From positions 1 through 7,080 of the forward strand of contig CAQFKO010000045.1 in the NCBI GenBank assembly GCA_948787875.1: a DNA stretch of 7,080 nt. The letters run 5' to 3'. This DNA is from an uncultured Eubacteriales bacterium (GTDB taxonomy: Bacteria > Bacillota > Clostridia > Christensenellales > UBA1242). The translations under genes were made by a program, and so were the position numbers. The notes beneath the pieces were generated by a model, which worked only from the letters and a program-made list of their open reading frames with translations, had not been told where the DNA came from and ran no database searches. Shown in pieces: positions 1 through 5,639 of the stretch (the first letter of the stretch is position 1; every line of letters starts with the position of its first letter).

Positions 1-1013
1 TTTATAGTTTCAAAAACATTATAATCAAATAGTTCCAACAAAAGCTTTATATCACTGTTTAAAAAATTATTGATATTGAGCATTTGATTGGTTCTTTTTG
101 TTCCTATAAACTTTTTTATATCAAAATAATTTTCAAACAAATCTTTATAATTAAACCTTACACCAATATTTTTAACTTGAAAATCAATCAGATGTTTTTT
201 TGAAATCAGTCCGCTGCACTCAACCAAAATTTTGTAATTGTCTTCAAGATCTTTTTTTTCGGTTGCAAGGTCAAAGCAGTTAAAAAACTGTTCAATTGCC
301 CTATCGCCGTTCGCCTCAACAATAAGTTGTTTTTTTTCTTCCAGCGCGGTTTTTATTATGAAAATAAGTTCTTCGTCAACAATTTCGTTATATCCCAAAA
401 ATCCACGGGAATGCTTGTAAGGTTTACTTAGCCATGCCTTTTTTTGCGACAACTTTCCGTCCAAACAAACTGTGTAACCACCAAGCCTAAACCCGCCCTT
501 ATATTTTCTGAAAGACCTGCAATTTTCGTCCATAACAAATTTAGCAGACCTAAAATCAATAAGCCCAATAACTTCCATTTTTATTTGATTTTCTTCGGCG
601 ATTTTTTGCCAAGTTTCAAACTCTTTCTTGCTTTTTATTCTTGCCCAAACAGTTGTAATACCATTTTCCAAACAAGTTTTTTGAAAATCTTTAAAAACTT
701 TTAAACAAATTTTATAATCGCAACCGTTATCGGAATTTTCGCTTGCCTTTAAATTTTTGCCTGTAATTAAACTTTTTTTGGCATTTTCATAGCCACAAGC
801 TTCTTTAAAAAGTTCAAAATCAAGTTTAAACATTGTGGGCAAAACAAGCTTGCCGTCAAGACTTAAAAGCTTTACCGCCTTTGTTTTAAGACTTTTGACC
901 TCACTGTTTTTTCCCACAAAAACAAAATTTTCGTCATTCACAAAAAATGCCTCTAAACTTTTTTCAGAGTCATTTAGTGCAACAATATTCGCATCACAAA
1001 AAATTTGAGTCAT
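1..1013 (-). CDS. Amidohydrolase_3 (YtcJ-like) family protein, degenerate metal site; 3' end lies beyond the window
   Basis: An open frame of 337 codons runs without a stop from an ATG at 1013-1011 to the left edge, so the C-terminal part is missing; YtcJ-type proteins are usually about 500-550 residues. Scaffold motifs of the family are visible: a short N-terminal sandwich ending in LDGKLVLP (52-59), a GITTVWAR strand (118-125), the substrate-loop signature with LDGKLSQKKAWLSKPY (184-199; family form DGSLGSRTAALxxPY) and GDRAI (236-240). The metal ligands do not survive: PGFxDxHxH reads PTMFKLDFE (59-67), the His before xxGDRAI is Glu233, the His of the usual EH is Cys266, and the usual GSD aligns with ELF (327-329). 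Ordinary hydrolysis by the family's binuclear metal centre is therefore unlikely. The start overlaps the phosphatase stop by one base (TAATG), and an AAGGTGA ribosome binding site lies inside the end of that gene, so the two are coupled. Fold assignment is fairly firm; function is unknown. Confidence 0.75.
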   Translation of the reverse strand, partial: MTQIFCDANIVALNDSEKSLEAFFVNDENFVFVGKNSEVKSLKTKAVKLLSLDGKLVLPTMFKLDFELFKEACGYENAKKSLITGKNLKASENSDNGCDYKICLKVFKDFQKTCLENGITTVWARIKSKKEFETWQKIAEENQIKMEVIGLIDFRSAKFVMDENCRSFRKYKGGFRLGGYTVCLDGKLSQKKAWLSKPYKHSRGFLGYNEIVDEELIFIIKTALEEKKQLIVEANGDRAIEQFFNCFDLATEKKDLEDNYKILVECSGLISKKHLIDFQVKNIGVRFNYKDLFENYFDIKKFIGTKRTNQMLNINNFLNSDIKLLLELFDYNVFETI

Positions 1014-1537
1014 TATTTCACCTTATCGGGAATTTCAAAATAAACCTTGCTGCAATTGGCAATTCTTAGCCAAGTAATATTTTTGCCCTTTGCAATTCCA
1101 TTAACATAAGCCGCCAAAGCATAAAGCGTTCCGCTATGCGCAACAATAATTGCATTTTCTTGCGAATCAAGATGTTCATCAATAATCTTTTTAAACTCAA
1201 CAAAATTGCGTGTCAAATATTCTTTGCAACCCTCAGGGTCTTTTGAAGAATATTCCGGATTAAGATAATTGTCATACCACTCTTGCTCATGCTCATTTTG
1301 AGGATTTGCGGTTTTAAGCAGTTCCCTTTCTTTTAAATTATACAAAATATCAAGTGGAATTTTATATTTATTCTGAAAATATCTGGCTGTTTTTACACAC
1401 CTGTTTGCCGGTGACGAATAAATTTTTGCGAATTTGAATTTTTCTTTATCTTTAACAGCCAACTTGCATTGAAGTTTTCCAAACTTTGTAAGTTTATCAT
1501 TTTTGGCTTCTCCGTGCCTAACAAACATAATAATCAT
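1013..1537 (-). CDS. Histidine phosphatase superfamily protein (SixA/GpmB-like)
   Basis: A 174-residue cytoplasmic protein with the core of the histidine phosphatase (phosphoglycerate mutase-like) superfamily. The RHGE motif (7-10) holds the phospho-accepting His8; LTKFGKLQ (16-23) is the family's LTxxGxxQ segment; SSPANR (41-46) supplies the second phosphate-binding Arg; KERELL (69-74) carries the likely acid Glu72; AHSG (133-136) carries the second catalytic His134. The length is close to SixA, smaller than true phosphoglycerate mutases, so phosphatase activity on a small molecule or phosphohistidine is more likely than mutase activity. The substrate cannot be read from sequence. The ATG at 1537 is preferred over the one at 1528 because a GAGGT site sits about six bases upstream. 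It is the first gene of a two-gene unit with the YtcJ-like protein, behind a good sigma-A-type promoter. Confidence 0.9.
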   Translation of the reverse strand: MIIMFVRHGEAKNDKLTKFGKLQCKLAVKDKEKFKFAKIYSSPANRCVKTARYFQNKYKIPLDILYNLKERELLKTANPQNEHEQEWYDNYLNPEYSSKDPEGCKEYLTRNFVEFKKIIDEHLDSQENAIIVAHSGTLYALAAYVNGIAKGKNITWLRIANCSKVYFEIPDKVK

Positions 1538-1543
1538 AATTTT

Positions 1544-1550
1544 ACCTCAT
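1544..1550 (-). promoter_or_regulatory. Ribosome binding site of the histidine phosphatase gene
   Basis: Read on the minus strand, ATGAGGTAAAATT precedes the ATG. The GAGGT core is about six bases from the start and selects it over the in-frame ATG three codons later. The same 11-base word (ATGAGGTAAAA) stands before the divergent GH18 gene. Confidence 0.7.
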
Positions 1551-1555
1551 ATCTA

Positions 1556-1584
1556 ATTTTAATAATATGTGGCGATAATGTCAA
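1556..1584 (-). promoter_or_regulatory. Sigma-A-type promoter of the phosphatase/YtcJ-like unit
   Basis: On the minus strand a perfect TTGACA -35 box (1584-1579) is followed by 17 bases and TAAAAT as -10 box (1561-1556, five of six consensus bases). Transcription would start near 1549-1550, leaving a leader of only about 12 bases that begins at the ribosome binding site. Position, spacing and match are all good; there is no experimental support. Confidence 0.75.
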
Positions 1585-1670
1585 ACTTATAACTGAATAG
1601 AAACAATTAATTTAGTTAAAAATATTTGTATATTATTTGAATAGTGTCACAAACTAAAATTATTAAATCT

Positions 1671-1677
1671 ATGAGGT
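1671..1677 (+). promoter_or_regulatory. Ribosome binding site of the GH18 gene
   Basis: ATGAGGT followed by five A residues precedes the ATG at 1683. The GAGGT core is at normal distance and supports this start. The word also contains ATG-AGG-TAA, a possible two-codon minigene, but this is probably chance. Confidence 0.65.
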
Positions 1678-1682
1678 AAAAA

Positions 1683-2816
1683 ATGAATAAATTCAAAAAT
1701 CTTTCCCCATTCCAAAGAAGGTATATTCCGATTTTTTCTGTAATGGGAGTACTTACTCTGCTTTCACTAATCTTAATATTTTGCTTCCCAATAATTTCGC
1801 ATCAAATAATCACAAGTCCCGAAAACAAAAGTTCAAGAAGCGGTTGGCCGGTAAGACTTGCCGCACCGTTTATAGATATGTCGTCTTGGGTAAATCCAAC
1901 AAGCACATACAGCCTTAACGGTGCTCCTGACTTAGGCAAACTCTATGATAAATCGGGGCTAAGATATTATAACCTTGGGTTTATTCAACCAGACCAACAA
2001 AATCCGATAGCTTCGGACGGAAACATTAATTGGGGCTGGGGTGGCTATGGCTCACTTGGCAAAAATGGCTCAGACAGAGCTCAATATAACGGAATTGTAA
2101 AATCTCTTATCAACCTTCGTGCAAAGGGCGGTGACTTTGCAATATCTATCGGCGGACAAGCAGGAAATGCTCCTTGGAAAGTTACACAAAATCAAAATGC
2201 TCTTGAAAACTTTTACTTAGATGTTATCGGAACTTACGAACTTAAAAGAATGGACCTTGATATTGAAGAGTCTAACCAAGACGAAAATCAAAATATAATA
2301 AATGCAAGAGCTATCAAAACAGTTCAAGACAAAACCAATGTAGAAATAACTCTTACCATTCCGATTATGCCATATGGTTGGGATCAAAAACAAATCAAAA
2401 TTATAAAAGCATATCTTGATGCTGGTGTCGATGTAACCGTTATTAACTCTATGACAATGTGTTACGGAACAGGTGTAAGAGCCGACGAAGATTATGGAAC
2501 AGCATCTGTAAGAGCCATGGACAATGCACTTATGCAGCTTAAACTAATTTATCAAAATTATGGTTATGAACTTACAGATGACCAAGCATACTTAAAACTC
2601 GGTGCAACCTTCTCAATAGGATACGAAAGCAACCTTTATCCTGTGTTTACTACATCAATGGCAAGCACTGTTGTTGAAGACGCAATAGTTCACAACTATG
2701 GAATGGTTTCTATGTGGTCTATGGGACGCGATGCAATGCTTGAATCAAATTCGGCAATCAAAAACCCATACAAATACTCAGAAATCTTAGCAAAATACAA
2801 TGAAGACAGCAACTAA
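1683..2816 (+). CDS. Membrane-anchored glycoside hydrolase family 18 (chitinase-like) protein with altered active site
   Basis: A 377-residue protein. Basic residues (QRRY, 11-14) precede a hydrophobic span at about 15-42, with no lipobox and no clear signal-peptidase site, so it is probably a signal anchor with the catalytic domain outside. The rest is a single GH18 TIM barrel resembling the PF-ChiA-like group: AISIGG (153-158, the SxGG strand), MDLDIEE (190-196) with the general acid Glu195, NSMTMCYG (255-262) and the closing strand MWSMGRD (344-350) with the conserved Trp and RD. Known family members cleave chitin or related GlcNAc polymers by substrate-assisted catalysis. Differences: the first Asp of DxxDxDxE is Lys188, and the usual MDYG reads MCYG (Cys260). 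No carbohydrate-binding or LysM domain is present, and the substrate is unknown; peptidoglycan, a spore or capsule glycan, or a host glycan are all possible. It is transcribed alone, divergent from the phosphatase unit and convergent with spoIVA. Confidence 0.85.
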   Translation: MNKFKNLSPFQRRYIPIFSVMGVLTLLSLILIFCFPIISHQIITSPENKSSRSGWPVRLAAPFIDMSSWVNPTSTYSLNGAPDLGKLYDKSGLRYYNLGFIQPDQQNPIASDGNINWGWGGYGSLGKNGSDRAQYNGIVKSLINLRAKGGDFAISIGGQAGNAPWKVTQNQNALENFYLDVIGTYELKRMDLDIEESNQDENQNIINARAIKTVQDKTNVEITLTIPIMPYGWDQKQIKIIKAYLDAGVDVTVINSMTMCYGTGVRADEDYGTASVRAMDNALMQLKLIYQNYGYELTDDQAYLKLGATFSIGYESNLYPVFTTSMASTVVEDAIVHNYGMVSMWSMGRDAMLESNSAIKNPYKYSEILAKYNEDSN

Positions 2817-2818
2817 TA

Positions 2819-2858
2819 AAAATAAGGTATTATGTTAAACATAATACCTTATTTTTTT
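2819..2858. terminator. Bidirectional intrinsic terminator between GH18 and spoIVA
   Basis: AATAAGGTATTATGTT and its exact complement form a 16-bp inverted repeat (2821-2853) around one central base; in practice the loop would be several bases. T7 follows on the plus strand (2852-2858), and on the minus strand the stem continues into TTATTTTTATT. It can therefore end both the GH18 transcript and the convergent spoIVA transcript, whose stop codon is only 16 bases away. Confidence 0.9.
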
Positions 2859-2874
2859 GGCATTTACAATAAGT

Positions 2875-4350
2875 TTATAATAAGATGCAAATAACTCCGC
2901 CCTTTCTTTCATTAACAATTTTTGTAAGGGTTTTGCGCATTTTAACTTGAACTTCTTCCGGAAGTCCTGAAAGTTTTGTATCAATAGATTCTTTAACAAG
3001 TTCATTAAATGGCTTGCCAAACATATTTTTGTTCCAAAGTTCTTCTTTGTTGTTTTCAAACTCGCTAAGCATATAGCTCACAAGTGAACCCTCAGATGAA
3101 CTACCTACCGCAGGGCAAATTTCGGATTCAACATCGACACGCATAATGTGCAAACTTGGAGCAGTTGCTTTAAGTTTAAGACTGCTGTTTCCGTTTTTGT
3201 TTATAATTTCAGGCTCGTTTAAAACAAGGTCATCTGTTGAAGGTGTAACAATTCCGTAACCGGTTTCTTTTACGCTATCTAAGGCTGTTTTGATTTTGTC
3301 ATATTCGGTTTTTGCCTTAACAAGTTCTTTAACAAAAGAAAGCAAGTAATAGTCATCTTTGATATCTGTGCCACATTCTTTGCTGAGAGTTTTGTAAAAC
3401 AAGCTTGGGTCTACCGGAATGTTAAAATTAACTTCGCCCGTAGACAAATCAAGGCTTTCAATTTCCAAAGTTTTGAGGTCGCTGTTATTTTCAAACAAAT
3501 CGAACAAAGTTTCATAATCTCTCATTTTTGAAACAGGTTCACATTTTTCTTTAACGCTTGCCATAATTTGTTTTATAAACTCGTCGTCATAAGGAAGAGC
3601 CATAATCCATTTAGGAAGCTTGAAGTTGATTTGCTTTACAGGGAACTCCAAAAGAATGCTTTTAAATATGTTTTCAATACCCGAAGCATCAAGTTTTGAA
3701 ATATCCATAGGCATAACGCATACGCCGTATTTTTGACTTAATTCCTCAGCAAGAGCCAATACTTCGCTTGTTTCAGGAGTTCTTGAATTTAGCACAATAA
3801 TAAATGGCTTTGCTTCTGCTTTAAGTTCACTAACCACTCTTTCTTCGGCAGGAACATAGCTTTCACGAGCAATGCCCGCAATTGTGCCGTCAGTTGTAAC
3901 CAAAACCGCAATAGTAGAATGTTCGGAAATAACTTTTTTTGTTCCGATTTCAGCAGCTTCGGTAAATGGCATTTCGTCTTCGCTCCAAGGAGTTTTAACC
4001 ATTCTAGGAGTTCCGTCGTCTTCAAAGCCGTTTGCTCCGTCGATTGCATAGCCCACACAATCAACAAGTCTTACTTTTGCACTTATATCCTTAGCAAAAT
4101 TAACAGTTACCGCTTCCGCAGGCACAAATTTAGGCTGCATAGTCATAACCGTTTTTCCTGCCCCTGACTGAGGCATTTCGTCAATAGTTCTTTCTCTTTC
4201 ATAAGCATTTGAAATATTAGAAAGAATAGAAGATTGCATAAATCTTGAAATAAATGTTGATTTTCCTGTTCTTACAGGTCCAACAACACCAACATAGATA
4301 TCGCCATTTGTTCTTTTTGCAATATCACTATATATGTCAAAGCTTTCCAT
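2875..4350 (-). CDS. spoIVA: Stage IV sporulation protein A, spore-coat morphogenetic ATPase
   Basis: This 491-residue protein matches SpoIVA (492 in Bacillus subtilis). In that species SpoIVA is made in the mother cell, is recruited to the forespore outer membrane by SpoVM, and polymerises with ATP hydrolysis to form the basement layer of the coat; it is also needed for cortex formation. The N-terminal TRAFAC-type nucleotide-binding domain has the Walker A motif GPVRTGKST (24-32, Lys30) and the Walker B motif RLVDCVG (94-100, Asp97). MPQSGAGKTVMTMQPKF (59-75) is the conserved switch-like segment. The C-terminal tail ends in GGVICILL, typical of the family and linked to membrane targeting. 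I chose the ATG at 4350: it has GGAGG four bases upstream and gives the family N-terminus MESFDIYSDIAKRTNGDIY. An in-frame ATG at 4377 adds nine unconserved residues, has no ribosome binding site and lies within the promoter -10 region. Position 71 is Met where I recall a second Thr in B. subtilis. Confidence 0.97.
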   Translation of the reverse strand: MESFDIYSDIAKRTNGDIYVGVVGPVRTGKSTFISRFMQSSILSNISNAYERERTIDEMPQSGAGKTVMTMQPKFVPAEAVTVNFAKDISAKVRLVDCVGYAIDGANGFEDDGTPRMVKTPWSEDEMPFTEAAEIGTKKVISEHSTIAVLVTTDGTIAGIARESYVPAEERVVSELKAEAKPFIIVLNSRTPETSEVLALAEELSQKYGVCVMPMDISKLDASGIENIFKSILLEFPVKQINFKLPKWIMALPYDDEFIKQIMASVKEKCEPVSKMRDYETLFDLFENNSDLKTLEIESLDLSTGEVNFNIPVDPSLFYKTLSKECGTDIKDDYYLLSFVKELVKAKTEYDKIKTALDSVKETGYGIVTPSTDDLVLNEPEIINKNGNSSLKLKATAPSLHIMRVDVESEICPAVGSSSEGSLVSYMLSEFENNKEELWNKNMFGKPFNELVKESIDTKLSGLPEEVQVKMRKTLTKIVNERKGGVICILL

Positions 4351-4354
4351 AAAA

Positions 4355-4359
4355 CCTCC
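4355..4359 (-). promoter_or_regulatory. Ribosome binding site that fixes the spoIVA start
   Basis: GGAGG on the minus strand, four bases before the ATG at 4350. The spacing is slightly short, but the match is strong. It rules out the upstream in-frame ATG at 4377, which has nothing similar before it. Confidence 0.8.
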
Positions 4360-4376
4360 AATTTGTCTTATAGTCA

Positions 4377-4406
4377 ATTTATATGAGCCATATAAGTTTA
4401 ATATGC
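4377..4406 (-). promoter_or_regulatory. Sigma-E-type (mother-cell) promoter of spoIVA
   Basis: On the minus strand, GCATATT (4406-4400) is followed by 14 bases and CATATAAAT (4385-4377). This fits the sigma-E pattern of B. subtilis (-35 like GTCATATT, -10 like CATACAAT, spacing about 14). spoIVA is a known sigma-E regulon member there. Transcription would start near 4370, giving a leader of about 20 bases. An A8 run and further A/T-rich sequence sit just upstream of the -35. Confidence 0.75.
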
Positions 4407-4426
4407 AAACAAATAAAATTTTTTTT

Positions 4427-4457
4427 CAAAATAAAAATCCCGCATTAATTGCAGGAT
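4427..4457 (-). terminator. Intrinsic terminator of the der-plsY-SHOCT run
   Basis: Read on the minus strand, ATCCTGC, a 7-base loop and GCGGGAT form a 7-bp stem with one G-T pair, followed by TTTTTATTTT. It lies 11 bases after the SHOCT gene stop and upstream of the spoIVA promoter, so it should insulate spoIVA from housekeeping transcription. Confidence 0.8.
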
Positions 4458-4468
4458 TTATTTTGATA

Positions 4469-4957
4469 TTATTTATCTTCTTTTCCAAAAAGCTGAACTC
4501 GGGCTTGTTCTAACTCGTCATCGGTAATAAGCCCCTTTTCATTAAACTTTTTAAGTTTTTCAAACTTTTCTTTTTTTTCTGTCAAAGTTTCTTCGGTATT
4601 GGTTGAAGCTGTTTCTTCAATCTTAACCTCTTCTGTTTTTATTTCAACAGGCTCAGCGCTATTTTGATCTTCAACATTTTGAACACTTATTTTGTTGCTG
4701 GTCAAAATATAATAAGGAATAATCGACAAAAGCCCAAACGGAAAACACAATATGCTTGCAAAAATAACATAGTTTCTGAAAATGATGTTATTCATAAAAA
4801 ACACATCTTGCAAATGCTCTGCCTTATATGAAAATCTGCGACCTGCAATAAAGCAATATATGCCCACAGGAATAAACACCAAACTGAAAATATAGAGCGC
4901 ACCGTAAATAAAGCACACAACCGACATAATATTAAGTATAACTTTTGAAGTTTTCAT
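4469..4957 (-). CDS. Small membrane protein with C-terminal SHOCT domain
   Basis: A 162-residue protein of unknown role. The N-terminal half has hydrophobic stretches at about 6-39 (long enough for two helices turning near Pro30 to Gly32) and 60-86, so probably three membrane segments. A polar, acidic, Glu/Thr-rich linker follows (about 93-128), then a C-terminal SHOCT domain: KFEKLKKFNEKGLITDDELE (131-150) continuing to about 158. SHOCT is a short helical module usually found at protein ends, thought to mediate oligomerisation. The start has AAGGAGAT at normal distance. The gene begins 19 bases after the plsY stop and is followed by a terminator, so it is the last gene of the der-plsY run. 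In many Clostridia gpsA lies at this position; this protein has no resemblance to it. Function cannot be assigned. Confidence 0.8.
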   Translation of the reverse strand: MKTSKVILNIMSVVCFIYGALYIFSLVFIPVGIYCFIAGRRFSYKAEHLQDVFFMNNIIFRNYVIFASILCFPFGLLSIIPYYILTSNKISVQNVEDQNSAEPVEIKTEEVKIEETASTNTEETLTEKKEKFEKLKKFNEKGLITDDELEQARVQLFGKEDK

Positions 4958-4976
4958 AATATCTCCTTAATAAAAA

Positions 4977-5630
4977 TTAATATGTTTTGGATTTAAGTTT
5001 CTTTTTTGTTTTTTTGATAAGGCTAGCTTTATTTTCTTTTCCGAGCAAAAGCCTTGAAATATTTTTTCTGTGTGCATACCAAGTCAAAAGAAAGATAGCA
5101 AACAAAATCAAACTTATTATATGTATATGCAAACTGCTAACCACTGTTCTAAGTCTTATGCCTTCAATAACAGTAAGACAAGTTACACACAAAATGCTTA
5201 CCACAGCGCCGTATTCAAACAATGCCCAAATCACAAAGCCTATTGCAAGCATAATAAGAGTTGCAACGGGGTTTGCCGCCAAAAATATGCCCATCATGGT
5301 AGCAATTCCCTTTCCGCCCCTAAACTTAAACACCACGGGATAAACATGACCAATCATGCTTGAAATGCCCGCCACATAAAGCATTAAATAACTTTGTTTG
5401 AAAATATAGAAGCAAGCAATTGCCGGAATAAACGCCTTTAACATATCAAGAAGCAAATTCACCGCACCAAACTTAAAGCCAAATTGCCTCAGCACATTGG
5501 TTGAGCCCGGATTTCCACTGCCCATTTTGGTAATGTCTGCATTTTTTTTGTGAGAAATTATTCTGGAAAAAGATATATTTCCGCAGAAATACGAAATAAC
5601 AATTACCAACAAAACTTGCCACCAAGTCAT
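4977..5630 (-). CDS. plsY: Glycerol-3-phosphate acyltransferase (acyl-phosphate dependent)
   Basis: A 217-residue multipass membrane protein. PlsY transfers the acyl group from acyl-phosphate (made by PlsX) to glycerol 3-phosphate, giving lysophosphatidate, the first step of phospholipid synthesis in most Gram-positive bacteria. All three conserved cytoplasmic motifs are visible: GSGNPGSTN (37-45), GHVYPVVFKFRGGKG (94-108, phosphate-binding loop) and HRKNISRLLLGKE (187-199). Hydrophobic segments lie around 5-25, 54-76, 80-96, 110-135, 140-155 and 167-185. After motif 3 there is a Lys-rich tail of about 18 residues, making the protein somewhat longer than the roughly 190-200 usual. The start has GGAGA, which overlaps the der stop codon (TAGGAG), so translation is probably coupled to der. 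Confidence 0.95.
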   Translation of the reverse strand: MTWWQVLLVIVISYFCGNISFSRIISHKKNADITKMGSGNPGSTNVLRQFGFKFGAVNLLLDMLKAFIPAIACFYIFKQSYLMLYVAGISSMIGHVYPVVFKFRGGKGIATMMGIFLAANPVATLIMLAIGFVIWALFEYGAVVSILCVTCLTVIEGIRLRTVVSSLHIHIISLILFAIFLLTWYAHRKNISRLLLGKENKASLIKKTKKKLKSKTY

Positions 5631-5639
5631 ATCTTTCTC

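Larger units (their letters stand above)
1538..1682. other. Divergent intergenic region between phosphatase and GH18 genes
   Basis: This 145-base AT-rich gap holds the phosphatase promoter on the minus strand and the start signals of the GH18 gene on the plus strand. An imperfect dyad (TAGTGTCACAAACTA, 1642-1656) lies upstream of the GH18 gene. No convincing promoter was found for that gene; the best candidate is TTGAAT (1637-1642), 18 bases, TATTAA (1661-1666), which is weak and would straddle the dyad. No open frame or stable hairpin is evident. Confidence 0.6.

Noticed and set aside
238..704. Two plus-strand open frames (60 and 86 codons) opposite the YtcJ-like gene
   Set aside because: They are antisense to a long minus-strand frame with family motifs. 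Their translations are low-complexity Ser/Phe/Asn-rich and show no motif or ribosome binding site.
1637..1666. Sigma-A-type promoter for the GH18 gene (TTGAAT, 18 bases, TATTAA)
   Set aside because: Only four of six bases match in each box with non-optimal spacing; in such A/T-rich sequence this is expected by chance. No sigma-E, -F or -G pattern was clear either.
1671..1679. Two-codon minigene ATG-AGG-TAA overlapping the GH18 ribosome binding site
   Set aside because: There is no ribosome binding site of its own, and the word is explained as the Shine-Dalgarno sequence of the GH18 gene.
1683..2816. Cortex-lytic enzyme of the SleL/YaaH type for the GH18 gene
   Set aside because: SleL-type proteins carry N-terminal LysM repeats and a different GH18 subgroup signature; here there is a membrane anchor and a PF-ChiA-like pattern. 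Nearness to spoIVA is not enough, since the genes are convergent.
2835..3059. Minus-strand frame of 74 codons at the end of spoIVA
   Set aside because: It is a shifted-frame shadow of the conserved SpoIVA C-terminus and runs into the terminator stem.
4987..5363. Plus-strand frames opposite plsY
   Set aside because: They are antisense to all three PlsY motifs, with Cys/His/Asn-rich translations and no start signals.
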